Part shown: positions 33,779 through 46,221 of the stretch, one piece after another | How positions within the stretch are numbered: position 1 is the stretch's first letter | How the letters are laid out: every line of letters begins with the position of its first letter | Assembly: GCA_029204225.1 (NCBI GenBank) | Contig: CM055111.1 | Span: 7,609,738 to 7,673,737 of the forward strand | Direction: 5' to 3' | Length of the DNA stretch: 64,000 bases | Origin: Diphasiastrum complanatum | Lineage: Eukaryota > Streptophyta > Lycopodiopsida > Lycopodiales > Lycopodiaceae | The notes under the pieces: model-generated | The model's database searches: none | What the model saw: only the letters and a program-made list of their open reading frames with translations | What the model was told of the DNA's origin: nothing | Made by a program: the position numbers and the translations under genes

Positions 33779-34437
33779 TGCATGGTTTCTTCATTTTCTC
33801 TTCTCTACTTTGATGATGATCCACACTATAGAAATTTGATAAATGCAAAAAGTGAGAGAAGGCAAGGAAGAGGAATAAATTTGTATGGATTGGAAATGAT
33901 GATTTGTGTCCATCTAGCTCACAATGACAAGCTGTGACGAAATTGCCAGCGTAGTTATGTAACAATGTAACTAACAAATCATACACTAAAGCCTTAGAAG
34001 CAAGAGAGAGCTTAGCTATAATAATAAATGCCAAACATAGATGAATATACCTCAAGCTCAAGCCCCTTGACTCAAGTTTTGCACTCCAAAACAATGTATA
34101 TTATGTGGGCGCGGGGGTTCCTAAATTACCAAATCTAGGCTCCACAAGTACAAGCTTACGTATGACATTTATAATGAGGTGTCATGACTAGGTCAAGTGA
34201 TGGGCCACTAACTATAAATGCTTCTTGGTTTCCAAGGGGAGGCTCGAACCTGGGACCAAAGAAACTTTGGATGCCAAGCTAACCAGTTGAGCCAACCCCG
34301 TTATAGTTAGTGATGGGCCACTAACTATAAATGACCAAATGGGGTTGTCTAAGATCAATTGTTTCCATAATGTACAACTTTCATATAATAAGTTTGATTA
34401 GTCGGATAAGGGGAAAAATAGGCATAATATTTTAGCA
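33779..34437 (-). repeat. Copia LTR, copy A (with SINE insertion)
   Basis: Runs TGCATGG to TTTTAGCA on the plus strand and repeats the segment 34451-35133. Relative to that copy it carries an 88-base insertion plus duplication at 34221-34333 and lacks about 125 bases near 33911. Confidence 0.85.
34221..34308 (-). mobile_element. tRNA-derived SINE (about 88 bases)
   Basis: Minus strand reads GGGGTTGGCTCAACTGGTTAG (A-box) then, about 30 bases on, CCAGGTTCGAGCCTCC (B-box). A 25-base direct repeat flanks it (34196-34220 and 34309-34333). The paralogous LTR copy at about 34990 has the same site without the insert. The acceptor stem cannot pair, so it is not a tRNA gene. Confidence 0.85.
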
Positions 34438-34450
34438 CTCCCCCTCATAT

Positions 34451-35133
34451 TGCATGGTTTCTTCATTTTTTCTTCTCTACTTTGACGATGATCCAGCTCA
34501 CACTAGAGAAATTTGATAAATGCAAAAAGTGAGAGAAGGCAAGGAAGAGGAATAAATTTGTATGGATTGGAAATGATGATTTGTGTGTGATTCGTTTGTT
34601 TGACACATCCTTGTGAGCTTCCATAAGCATAATTTCACAGTTGTCTGATGCACATCGCTACTTTGCAAATGATAAAAGAGTGATCATCTAAATTGTACGT
34701 CATGACCTTTGACTGTCCATCTAGCTCAAAATGACAAGCTGTGAAGAAATTGCCAGCCTAGTTATGTAACAATGTAACTACCATATTATACACTAAAGCC
34801 TTAGAAGCAAGAGAGAACTTAGCTAGAATAATAAATGCCAAACATAGATGAATATACCTCAAGTTCAAGCCCCTTCACTCAAGTTTTGCACTCCAAACAA
34901 TGTATATTATGTGGCGTGGGGGCTCCTAAATTTACCAAATCTAGGCTCCACAAGTACAAGCTTACGTATGACATTTATAATGAGGTATCATGACTAGGTC
35001 AAGTGATGGGCCACTAACTATTAATGACCAAATGGGGTTGTCTAAGATCAATTGTTTCCATAATAATGTACAAATTTTATATAATAAGTTTGATTAGTTG
35101 GATAAGGGGAAAAGTAGGCATAATATTTTAACA
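34451..35133 (-). repeat. Copia LTR, copy B
   Basis: On the minus strand it starts TGTTAAAATATTATGCC, directly after a polypurine run (AAAAGGGGGCGGGAG), and ends ACCATGCA. It is followed after 13 bases (34438-34450) by copy A. Placement after the polypurine tract and RNase H identifies it as the 3' LTR of a minus-strand Copia. Confidence 0.85.
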
Positions 35134-35189
35134 CTCCCGCCCCCTTTTAATGGCTATTTTGTTCAACTTGACCCCTTACAAATTCTTGA

Positions 35190-35470
35190 ACTTTTCAATT
35201 TTATATTTACTGAGTGATTAGTTTGCTAGTTGGTGCCGAGTTGCTTGAGCTCTATCTCCCCGCTATGACTTTCTCTCGTATAAAGTGTTGATCCACCTCA
35301 ATATGCTTTCTCCTTGCATGATAGATTGGATTCTTTGCCAATTGAATACAAGTCTAAGAAAAGATCATACAACTGTAGGACCCACTTACTTGAGCTTAAC
35401 ATCATCAATTAGTCTCCTCGACAGCCTGTGCACGATATGTAAGCGTTGTCTTGCAAATTTTTTTGGTTTT
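35190..35470 (-). pseudogene. Copia RNase H C-terminus
   Basis: Minus strand reads LAKNPIYHARRKHIEVDQHF, then IREKVIAG, preceded by a DDVKLK/GPTVV segment. It ends shortly before the polypurine tract at 35134-35148. The remaining pol is lost to the right. Confidence 0.82.
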
Positions 35471-36800
35471 TGACATGCATGGCTAATGGGCAAGTTACAG
35501 GCTGTGGCTAGCAACAATTACTTTTTCAAAGGATTTATGAATGTTTGGAAGTAGTCATGCAAGAAGCAGGCAAAGCCCTTGGGTAGTTCTATGGTCGTTA
35601 TGGATGATCTACATGTTGATTCCATGCTATTTGATAAAATACTTAGCTGTTTTGATGCTTATTGAGATGATTTTAGACCTTTGAACTTTATCTGATCCTA
35701 TGAACAATGAACCGCTGCTAACTACATCGATCCTCAATTGTTACAGCTTTTGTTTAGTGAGCAAATGATGTACAAAGTTGATTTTTGTGGTTTTTAACCA
35801 AAATATGCTTTTAGTTGCCTTGCTAACTACATCAATTCATTGTGGAGGCTGATGCACCTATGGTACCAAAAATTCTTCGTTGATAGCCATTATTTTGTAT
35901 TTCTATGTACTTGTATGATTGTGTTAAGATGTCTTTTGTTAAAATATCCGACTTTCAAGTTTCAGGTAACACTCCGCTTGATTTGCAAGCAAGGAACTAG
36001 TAACAAGATGTTCAACTTCAACAACTTGTCTATCGGTTTCAATCCTCTTTAACCAGTGATCTCTCGTCCCACTTGAAATATTCCTTCCTAGGTGAGTGGA
36101 AGGATAAGGAGTCAATTGGTTAAATCAACGGTCCAGTTATCCAAATTTACAAGCCAATGAAAAAAAGACCACCTACCTTACTATTTCTGAGAGGCAAGGC
36201 CGCATCTTGATGGCGAGATCTACAACCTAAACCAATGACATGAATCGATTTTAAAAAAATATTTAGGAAATTTTTTAAGGTGGTTGATGAATCTCACAAT
36301 CCTATGAAGTTGATCTCTTGCCAATTGGGTAATGGGAATCCAGATAATTATATCGGATTTTAATGAACTTACTGTTTACACTACCTACTGTGGATGCCAC
36401 TTTGGCAAAATTGTAGCTTATCCTAAGTTTGCCTACAGCTTATCAGAATGAGTGCCATCATAATGTGTGGTCCTCATTAGAGGATGCAATCCGGATTCGT
36501 CAAGGTATATGAGTAGAACCATGGTCACCTTGAGGAAACAACAATTTTCCCCTAAGGAAAAGAAATTCAAAACGCAAGGATTAAAAAATAGCAACACCAA
36601 ATAATTTGATGCTTGGATTTAGCAGCTTCAAAGAAATTAGAGAACTTATGGAGATCTCAAGTCTAAAAAGGAGATTATTGTTTCATTTGCAAAAAAATTA
36701 GATTAGTTAATGAAGTAGTGTTCGGATAGGAAGAAAAAGTCATCATTTGAAATGCACATAGTGGAACTTGCAAGGTGAGGTAAATATTCCTCAATGGAAA
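35471..36800. other. Intronic stretch, possible decayed Gypsy gag
   Basis: Only broken frames. Given the RT at 37461, the part from about 36000 may be remnant gag, but no zinc knuckle was found. Confidence 0.35.
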
Positions 36801-39700
36801 TTGATTGGTTAGAAAATTGTAGTTGTGATTTCCACTTTAACATAGCTTCATGTAGATAGAACAAGTTGTTTCACCAGAAAGGTAAAATATTTGGTCATAA
36901 AGATAATGTGCTATCTCATCTCACAATTTTTTAAATTCTCGTTTGGTGTTGAAGCTAAGGGTTCCAACAATAGCAAGTGATTATCTCTATATGGTGCATT
37001 TGGCTTCTGGAACATACATTGACATTTGGGACACTAAAGGGCCAAACATAGAGTTGGATCTGTAGGAACATATAGAACTTTTGATTGGCAAGTTATGATT
37101 CTTGATTGTACTGATGGTTTTTTGGGATATGAGCGGTTTCATAAGATTCCTTGCAGTTTAGAGATTGAATGGAAGAACCATAGGTTTAAATTATTTGACA
37201 GTGGTAAAGTAGCCTCTGTTTTTGCAGAAATAGATGTGCCTCCAATTCCATCTATTTCTTCTACTGAATTAAGACAAAGGTCGTTAAGTTCTAACTATGA
37301 GGTGTTTCATTTTGTTTTAAAGTATGGAATGCGATGTAATTTTGTTTTAGATTGTGATGAAGTTGGTACTTTTCAAAAATTCTAATGTCAAAATACTGAG
37401 CCATGAGCAACAAATATTATAGACATTATTGAATGAATCTAAAGATGTGTTTCTTAGAGCTTGCTACCTGCACGAGTGGTATTGCCTGATAGTCAACTTG
37501 CCTTTAAGCAACCATGTAGGTTCAATGAGAAAGAGGAAGATGAGGTTAGTAGATCACTGGGAGAACATTTGAGAATGGGACATATCAGACCCAATAAATC
37601 ACCATGGGGTGCATTAGCCCTTTTAACGAACAAAAAGGATGGGGTATCCAGATGTGTGTGGATTATAAAGTTCTAAATAAGGTTACTGTCAAAAATAGAT
37701 ACTTGTTACCTAGAATGGATGACCTTGTAGACCGTCTTGGTGGAGCTAAATACTTTACTAAGATTGATCTCAAGATAGGGCATCATCAGATTGGGGTCAA
37801 AACAGAAGCTGTATCTAAGACGGGTTTCGAGACTTGTTATGACCTTGATAAATTTTAAGTCTTCCCTTTTCGGATGACTAATGCTTATGCTACATTTCGA
37901 TATGTCATAAAACACTCGAGGAAGCATCTTTGTACTATGCTAAGAATTATTAGACGAGAAGTTATATGCAATAGAATCCAAATGTGAATTCTTGAAGCAT
38001 GAATTGCTTGGTTTATAAAGTCACTTCTGAAGGGATGAAAGTTGATTATGATAAGATTGAAGTAGCTGTTGAATGGTCAGTTCTACAAACTATTAAATAG
38101 TTAAAATTTTTTGTAGGATTTACTGCATTCTTCTGGAAGGTAATTGAATCGTATGTCAAGATAACAAAATGTTTGAACTAAAGAGAAAGGCTACCAAGAA
38201 GGGAAAGTTACGGAAATTGATTGTATGGAATGAAAAATTGGATGAAAGATTTAATGCTCTCAAGAATCTAATTGTTTCAACTCTTGTATTATCAATTGTG
38301 AATCTAGATAAATCTTACATTGTTCAAACAAAACCAAGTAATTTTGCACTTAGAGTAATTCTTTTACAAGATGGCAAACTAGTTGCTTATGAGAGTCAAA
38401 AGTTGAGTGGTATCCAGATAAGTATATTGTTTAAGAAAAGGAACTTCTAGAACTTGGAGACAATATCTTTATGGTAGTGAGTCTTTGGTGTGTATAGATC
38501 ACTAGCTTGATCTTAAAGGTCGTAGGCCAGATGGACGTAATTAATATAACAATTTGGTTATGAGATCTGATATATAAAGAGCAATGCCAATCACGTAGCC
38601 AATCCTTGGGTTTACTCTTTTTTCAAAAGGACCTTATCAGGAGTATTCTTACTTAAGTTGAATATGGAATGAAGTACAATTAGGAAATATGTGCCACCCT
38701 GATGCCATTGAGGTAAATGATATGTAGTTATGTATGAAAGATAATCATGTAGCAATTAATTTTGAGAATGGACTATTGTTTAGGGATGGAAAGGTGTGTG
38801 TCGACGAGCAATGACATGAATAGATGTCAAATCTTGTATGAATGTTATTATTCACCCAGTGTGGGGTACCTAGTTGTACATAGAACACTCGATTTAGCTC
38901 GAAGGACTTTTTATTGACCAAAGATGAAACCCTTGGTAGAACCATATGTTGTTTTCTTTAAGCAGTGCTAGTAAGTTAAATTTGAATGCTTAGGAACTGG
39001 TCGATTGTTGCATCTATTCTAAATTCTCAATAAAAGGTAAGACAACGTTTTTTGGATTTTGTAGTTCGTCTTTCTATAACACAAGAAGGTAATGATGCAC
39101 TTTGGGTAGTAGTTGATTGCCTTATTGAATCGGCTAATTTTGTTCTTGTGAAGATAACTACAAAAGCTACTGACTTGGCTCAATGGGCTATTTCGACTCT
39201 ATGGACTGCCCAAGGACTATTTTCAAAAATTGGGGAAAACTCTCTTAGTATGAGCTTTTTTTTATCATCCATGATTTGATAGACCAGCGAAAGGGACAAA
39301 CCAAACCATGGAGGAGATGCCTCGTGCACATGTGTCTAACGAGCAATTTGAATTGGAGAGTAGCCACTCTCTTGAATGAAATGGAAGAATTGTTATAGTT
39401 GCATGTGAGAACGTCGCCCAAGATCGAGCAAGACATTAGGTGAATATGAAGAGATCAGCCTGTGAGTTTCAAGAAGTAGTTGGGTGTATTTGAGGATACC
39501 CAAAGACTCAAAAGTGATGCGTACTGGAAAGCATCACAAGCTATTACGAGATATTGTGGACTATACAAGATAATAAAGAGAGTTCAATGTCTAGCTTACA
39601 AATTGGATCTCCCCAAAGGAATTAAAGTGCACTTAGTATCTTATGTAAGTTCACTTAAGTTTACATGCAAATGATTCTCTTCTTTCCAATGATGAGTTGG
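36801..39700 (+). pseudogene. Decayed Gypsy pol (RT, RNase H, integrase)
   Basis: Frames in order: PDSQLAFKQPCRFNEKEEDE and GHIRPNKSPWGALALLTNKK (RT start); VDYKVLNKVTVKNRYLLPRM, VDRLGGAKYFTKIDLKIGHH, FPFRMTNAYATFRYVI (RT continues, YxDD region lost); FNALKNLIVSTLVLSIVNLD, then LVAYESQKLSG (RNase H). Integrase remnants follow: FLDFVVRLSITQEGNDALWV near 39050 and a barrel-like LAYKLDLPKGIKVH near 39600. Stops and frameshifts every few hundred bases make this an old copy. It lies in VTE1 intron 2 in the sense direction. Confidence 0.88.
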
Positions 39701-40046
39701 GATTTATTGAAAACATTTCACCTAGAGTATCTTTAGAACTTGAAAAAGTATTGGATAATGTTAGAAATAAATGACTATGCTAAAGTTAATACATTTGACC
39801 CAAAAGGTCGAGATTTGTGTAACCATGCGTATTTAGTTATTTAGGCCATGTTAAGTTTGTCTTAATTTGTGATGGACCCAATTTTGGTCATGTACTGACT
39901 CGTGGGTCCTTAGAGGTCTAATTTGGTTTAGGGGCCCTATCTTGACTTTTGGGGGTGCCCTACATTCAATAAGTAGGTAGAGTACATATTGGCTTATTGT
40001 GTCACATATTTCAGTTTTGGCTAAGCATTGCTCTCCATTACTTGTG
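39701..40046. other. Stretch between Gypsy and LINE copy 3
   Basis: Starts near TGTTAGAAATAAATG at 39759, an LTR-like beginning after the Gypsy integrase; not resolved further. Confidence 0.35.
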
Positions 40047-41755
40047 TTGCTGTTTTCACACTCCGAGCCCTCATTGAGGAAGTTAGGCACAAGAGAGAAA
40101 AGGTTTATTGCTGTTTTGTGGACTTCAGGAAAGCCTTTGATTCTGTCCCACGCTCCCTACTTATCTAGAGACTCCGTGACCTGGGATTCTCTACATATAT
40201 TATTCTAGCCGTCATGGCTCTCTATGAGAGGGTCTTGGGCTGCTTTCGTCATGATAGTGACATTTCTGAGCAGATCTGGAGTACTATTGGGGCTAAGCAG
40301 GGATGCTCTCTCTCACGAGTTCTCTTTGGATTATATATTGACGAGCTAGAGCATGTCATTTCTCAGTGTGATGGGGACGGTTGCCGGCTTGGAGACATTC
40401 TGATTGCCATCCTTCTCTATGCGGATGCTGTGGTATTAGTCTCCCGTACCAGAGAGGGATTACAGAGACAGTTGGATTGTTTACACACCTTTTGTACTTA
40501 GTGGGGTCTAGGGGTGAACCTCTCGAAGACCAAAGTTATGGTCTTCAATACCTCTCGGGCCTTCATCCAGCGCCAGGAGCTTACCCTTGATGGACAGTCC
40601 CTAGAGGTGGTCTCCTCCTACACTTACCTAGGTGTGCTCTTCTCTGGTCCTACCTTCAGTATGAGACAGGCTTGGGAAGGGTCACTGTTCCCTAGTCCAG
40701 CTGGAGAGATTCTGCTTCCGTAAGTCTATTCGGGATGCCCCGAGTAAGTGCAGACTGTTTGACACCATTGTCACCCCTTCAGCCTTGTATGCGGCAGAGA
40801 TATGGTGTACAGGACTATCATCTTCACACTGGTCCAACATTTCACGCTTACAGACCACCATGTTAGCTCGCATGATCCGAGCGAAGCGCTCAGTTCCACA
40901 TGAGATCATCCTTGCAGAATTTGCCACCCCCCTATTCAGATTGAGGCAGCCTTCCAGCTTATCACATACATCCAGAGAGCTCATGCACTTCCTGATACGG
41001 AGCAGAGATACACGCGGCTTGCACTCATGTCCTCTCATCACCTTCAGACTCAGGGCTACCGATTATCATGGTTCTCTCAGGCATCACACTTCCTCTTGGA
41101 AGCATTTGGTATCGCTATCACTGCTCTCCCTTTGGGTACACACCAGCACATTAGACATTTTTTATACAGAGCATACCTCGACCGTACTTGGCGACACCAG
41201 CTGGGGGTTAAGCCTGACTACTATCGGACTCACTTTTTGGAGCAGGATGCCACTGGTCTTCCAGTTTTACCTCGCTATTTGTTCTCTGGACTATCACACG
41301 GTCTCCGTTTCACTTTGGGACGGTTCAGTGTCTCCTCACATCAGTTGGCTATTGAGACAGGCAGATTCCAGGGTACACCATGAGAGGAGAGATTATGCCT
41401 GCTTTGTCCCCTACTTACGAGAGGACACAGTTTTCATCCTCGTAGACGACGTCAGCGACGGTCCATATTGCCTCCTATTGCAGCTCGTATCACATCTTTT
41501 TTCAATAGTAGCATTACATGATATTACTCTACCCCTGGCAGCTATTTTGCTCCCCCCTTATGGACAGTTGGCAGTTTGTAGTTTACAATTACATTACTCA
41601 TTTCTCTTTTATGCATAGTAGTTTTTTTTCTTGGAGACGTTTATATACGCTCCCAGGGTTTTCACATACTTGACATGTACTCCACTTGGTCTTATATGCC
41701 TTTTGGCATGGAAAAGACATTAATAAAGCTTTCTTTCTTTCTTTCTTTCATTCTC
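40047..41755 (+). mobile_element. LINE copy 3, 5'-truncated in RT
   Basis: Starts inside RT (TLRALIEEVRHKREKVYCCF), then KQGCSLSRVLFGLYIDELEH, LLYADAVVLVSRTREGLQRQ and the thumb GVLFSGPTFSMRQA. The C-terminal half lies in other frames to 41600. The active-site second Asp is Ala (YADA), so the copy is dead even apart from its frameshifts. The 3' end carries TGCCTTTTGGCATGG, AATAAAG and a (CTTT)n tail at 41729-41750. Confidence 0.92.
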
Positions 41756-41846
41756 TTAGAGGAGGGTGCCCAGCCTCTTCTCTCTTGTGTCTTGTGGAGA
41801 TTGATTTATAGCTAGATCTTGGTGCCTTGACTCTTGTTTTTCTACA
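41756..41846 (+). repeat. Copia 5' LTR remnant
   Basis: Lies between the LINE tail and the primer site, ending TTTTTCTACA before TGGTATCAGAGC, as a 5' LTR end should. Its left part is missing at the LINE tail. Confidence 0.6.
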
Positions 41847-41858
41847 TGGTATCAGAGC
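41847..41858 (+). other. tRNA-iMet-type primer-binding site
   Basis: TGGTATCAGAGC, 0.2 kb before the Copia gag. Confidence 0.85.
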
Positions 41859-42026
41859 TACTGGATCTGCAGCAAGCTTGTATGTTGGCGCCCTACCAGA
41901 AGAGGAGCTACTCTACTTTTTGTTTTGAAATTTCAGCATCCTGCTGATTTTTCCAAGTGGAGTTTGGATAGGCTTTTTTGTTTCTTTTCATGTTGAAGGA
42001 GGGCGCCCATCACATATCTTGGAGGA

Positions 42027-44216
42027 GCAATTTACGATGTCCAAAAATCAGCATCGAATCTTCTCATAGTGAAAGGGCTGTGGGATTTGGTCAATGGTGA
42101 TGAGGAAAGGCCTCCTTTGGCACCTTCTACACCTTGTGGATCATCATCATCAACATCATCTTCTACATCTTCGGAAAAACAAAATAAGTGGGATAGAAGG
42201 GATGCACAAGCACATTTTATGGTTGCTCTTGTTGTGAAAAGATCTATCTTACCTCATATTAGGTCTTGTAAGACATCTAAAAGTGTGTGGGATACACTTT
42301 ATACTATGTATAGAGTCAAAAATCCGGCAAGAGTGGTGTATCTCAAAAATCAGCTTTCTTTGTTGAAGATGCAAGAAGGGGATCAAGTGACCAATCATTT
42401 GACGGAGATCAAGGACTTCGTGAGGAGCTTCTCAATATTGATGAGATAATTGAGGATGTTCAATTTGTTTCCATTACTCTCAACTCATTACCTTCCTCTT
42501 ATCTTCCATTTGTTTCATCTTTGAGTATCTCTCTTAGGGGACATCAACTCTCCTTTGATGAACTTGTTGGGCTGCTTTTTCAAGAGGAGCAAACGAGGCA
42601 AATTTTTGTGGTTGACACTCAACAAGATCAAGCTTTCTTCACGAAAGGCAAGGGCAAAGGCAAGTCAAAAGGAAAGGGGAAGTCTCCTTCCAAGGATGAG
42701 CAAAAGTCCGTTGGAGGTCAAAATGTCAACACTCAAAAGAAGAAAGGGAAGTGTCATTTTTGCAAGAAGTATGGGCACTTCATCAAGGATTGTAAGAAGC
42801 TTGCGAAAGAGGAGAGTAAAGGAATTGATACTAGTGCTTCACTTGCTACTTTGGAGCAAGAGCTTGAAGCTAGTGGTGATCTCTTCAACCAAGACTATGC
42901 TTTTGTGTCTAATATTGCTTCTAGTAGTGCTTCTACTAGTACTTTTACATTTATGAGGAATTCAGGATCTGTTTTGCAAGTTGCTGATTTTCAGCCCATT
43001 GAATGGGTGATTGATAGTGGTGCTACTCGTCATATGACTTCTCGCAAAGAAGCATTCACTAAATTAGTGAAAGTGCAAAATGGAAGCAAGGTACAATGTG
43101 CGGATAATGCATCTTAGTCTGTTCATGGAATTGGAATTGTAGCCATCATTCTACTTAATGGTGAAGAAAAGTACATTAAGAATGTGCTTTATGTTCCAGG
43201 AATCAAGAAGAATCTTCTTTCGGTTTCAACTATGTTGAAGCAAGGACTAGTTGTTGAGTTCAAAGAGGATACGTGTCTTGTCAAGGATCCTAAAAGATCT
43301 CTCTTGATTATTGTTTCGGGAACAAAGCATGTTGCCTTATTCATTATGGATACCTATGAGCGACGAATTTCCTCTATATGTCTTGTTGCTGCTACATCAC
43401 AATCATTGGAGTTGGCTGTGGCACGCAATGTTTGGACATCTCAACTTTGCAAGTTTGAAGAAGCTGAAGACATTTAATATGGTAGAAGATATTCCTACTA
43501 TTGCGCAGCCGGAAGGGCATGTATGCGAGGGGTGCATACTTGGAAAGTTTCAAAGGAAACCTTTTCCAATTGATGGAACTATAAGGGTTCTTGATGAATT
43601 TGATTTGGTTCATAGTGATGTTTGTGGTCCAATGAGGACCAAATCCATTGGAAAGTGTGTCTATTTTGTGACTTTCATTGATGAGTTTTCCCGTTTTACA
43701 TGGATGTATCCTATGAAGGCTAAATCGGAAGTTTTTCAACACTTCAAAGATTTTCTAGCAATGGTGGGAAATTAGTTTGGGAATTCTTTGAAGACCCTAC
43801 GCATCGATCGAGGAGGGGAATACATCAAGAGTACGTTCGGTGCATTTCTTCGAGAGAAGGGAATTTTACATCAAATGACAACTGCTTATACGCCTCAACA
43901 AAATGGTGTTGCCGAGCGAAAGAATCGCACACTTATGGAGATGGCCCATTGGATGCTCAAATCAAAGGGGTTGTCTCACAAGTTTTGGGCTGAAGCGGTT
44001 ATAACGACGACATACACAAGCAATCGTTGTCCTACTAAAGCATTGAAAGTATTAACTTCTTATGAAGTTTGGTATGGGAAGAAGCTCACAATCTCTCACT
44101 TTCGCATTTCTGGTTGTACTGCTGATGCTTTTCCGGATAAACTTCGTACAAAGCTTGAGGATAAAGGAGTTAAATGCATTTTTGTTGGCTATAGTAGTGA
44201 AAGCAAATGCATTTAA
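42027..44216 (+). pseudogene. Copia gag, protease and integrase
   Basis: Gag: KGLWDLVNGDEERP, RDAQAHFMVALVVKRSILPH, VWDTLYTMYRVKNPARVVYL, a frameshift near 42440, then SLRGHQLSFDELVGLLFQEE, a Lys/Gly-rich linker and the zinc knuckle CHFCKKYGHFIKDC. Protease: WVIDSGATRHMTS. A stop at 43117 is followed by LYVPGIKKNLLSVSTMLKQG, LWHAMFGHLNFASLKKL and CEGCILGKFQRKPFP. The integrase core has Asp in LVHSDVCGPM, Asp in LRIDRGGEYIKS and Glu in QQNGVAERKNRT. It ends at FVGYSSESKCI (44213), where RT would begin. Only about four disabling changes make it one of the youngest Copia copies here. Confidence 0.93.
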
Positions 44217-44246
44217 AGGAGTTAAATGCATTTAGGGCTTTGGCCT

Positions 44247-44330
44247 CGAATCCTATTGGCCAATCTGCACCTCCCTTATCATTTGAAATTCGAATTTTGG
44301 GGGGAGCCCTTTTTATTCACTAACTTGACT
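44247..44330 (+). repeat. LTR-like repeat, copy 1
   Basis: Shares TTTGAAATTCGAATTTTGGG, CCTATTGGCCAATCT-like and TTTTTATTCACTAAC sequence with 47272-47362. Confidence 0.85.
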
Positions 44331-44949
44331 GTTAGGCCTTGCGACATTAAAATTCCCGCAAAGTCCTTTTATTAACTTCTAGCTTATCAAATAACTATGT
44401 GATCATCGGGTTGGACTTACACACGCAGGGGGTGCCAAGGTGGCGGTCCCACGACACCAACCTCTGCGTTTGAATGCAAATTTTCAATAATAACCATATG
44501 GGTCCGGTGGCCATTCATGATAACCTTGTTCATTGACAAATGGGTAGTTGACACCATCCAAAAAAGGATCCCAAGATAATGCTTGTTGATTTTTATCCTT
44601 GTAGATAGGTGCAACTCCTAGCAATGACATTGTTGAAGCTAAATTTGACAAGGTTACAGAATTTCTTTTTTGTTGACATTTTAAAAAATCTGTAACTTCC
44701 TCAATATTTAACAAAATGAGAAAAAAATTATATCTCCAAAAAGCCCTTTCATTGCTCTACAACCCTACCTATTCAGATCGAACTATAGAGAACAGAAGGT
44801 TGTGCAAAAAATGGATCAAACAAGGTAGAAAAATAAAAAAAATCTGGAAGTTTATGGTTTTTGACAAGTTCACAGAATTTTGTTGCCAACTTCAAAAATT
44901 TGTAACTTGCTCAATACTTAGCGGAATCCAAAGAAAATTATGTCTAGAA
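44331..44949 (-). other. Leader region of a probable Tat/Ogre-type Gypsy, left part
   Basis: Contains the first units of the 200-base tandem repeat described at 46222-46560 and a minus-strand frame of 76 codons (44714-44484) without known motifs. Confidence 0.45.
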
Positions 44950-46221
44950 CATAGAACCCACGGTTCCCAGAGTTGTGGGTCTTGGGAACCGTACCACGGT
45001 TCCTTGAACCGTGGTACGGTTCCTCTATTTAATTAATTAAATAAATAAATAAATAATTAATTACCAAATTCACAGATTTCACAGATGATTTCATAGATTT
45101 CACAGATGATATAGATTTGACAGATTTCACATGATGTACAGATGATTTGACAGATGATACAGATCATTTGACAGATGTGAAATCATCACTGATTTGACAG
45201 ATTTCACATGATGTACAGATTTCACATGATGTACAGATTGACAGATGATTTCAGATGATTTGACAAATGATTTCACAGATGATACAGATGATTTGAGTCA
45301 CTTGACAGATGATACAAATGATTTCACAGATGATACAGATGATTGACAGATTTCACAGATGATTTCATAGAATTCACAGATTTTTTTGGCCCTTTTTTGC
45401 ATATTGTTGGGGGGGAAGCTAAAAAAAAATCAATCAATCAATTAATTAATTATTCAGTACGGTTCACCATGGTTTTGGGCATAGTTGCACTGCGTTTCTG
45501 AAACGCGTTCGGAACGCATTTCAGAAATATGGAATATTTTTTTTCAGAAACGTTTTTTTAAAAAAAAAAATTTGGTTTTCTTTTTTTGTGCAATATGGGT
45601 ATCAGGTGAAAGCTCTAATTAAGAGCATAATTACTGTGTAATTTACCGACTGTTTCGGGTGCAGGATGGTCCAGTTCAGGTGCATTAATCCATGTTGGGT
45701 TCTGTCAAGGATAAAAACTCAAAACTAACCTCTAGCCTATCTGTTACGATCACAGATATTCCCAGTAAGTGTGTTTTCGCTCAGGGAGTTGGAAGGCCAA
45801 GTCATGAAGAGGCCTTACCGTTGGGGGGCGTTGCCCCCAAACCCCCCACCGGGGCCCCCGAACCCGCTGAGCATTTATTGAAAACCAGAGCAAATAACAA
45901 CCAAATAGCTATTGAAAATAAGATTTGTTTGTGACCCATCTACTGCACTTCTGAGAGGCAAAACGCTCGTTTGACCATTGATCCTCTAAAAAAATTTCAG
46001 CCATAAGATATTTTTCCAAAAATAATGACATGGCTGAAATTTTTTTTTTTTTTTTTTTTTAGCGATTTTGGGAGGAGAAACGCGTTTCTTAGAAATGCGG
46101 TTTCCGAAACGTCTCCTCCCAGAAACGCGATTCTGTGCAACTATGGTTTTGGGCAAAATTTTTAAAGAACCGTACGGTTCTTAGAACCGTGGTGAACCGA
46201 TAACGGTTCATCGATTCTATG
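44950..46221 (-). mobile_element. hAT-like MITE, ACGGTTC family, copy 2, with nested MITE
   Basis: Ends CATAGAA/TTCTATG with perfect 8-base duplications GTCTAGAA at 44942-44949 and 46222-46229. It is the reverse orientation of the copy at 9439. The ACGGTTC subterminal repeats and the ATCTGTGAAATC-type central minisatellite (about 45070-45380, clearly longer than in copy 1) are present. At 45480 it is interrupted by a second MITE. Confidence 0.93.
45480..46145 (+). mobile_element. hAT-like MITE, CATAGTTGCAC family, nested copy
   Basis: 666 bases, ends CATAGTTGCAC and GTGCAACTATG forming an 11-base perfect inverted repeat, flanked by perfect 8-base duplications GTTTTGGG (45472-45479, 46146-46153). 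Removing it restores the host MITE sequence as seen in copy 1. GAAACGCG-type words cluster at both ends. The interior has a GC-rich hairpin (GGGGGGCGTTGCCCCC at about 45824) and a T tract near 46040. No transposase is encoded. Confidence 0.93.

Noticed and set aside
34221-34300. A tRNA gene on the minus strand
   Set aside because: A-box and B-box are good but the acceptor stem does not pair, and a long target duplication flanks it, so a SINE is the better call.
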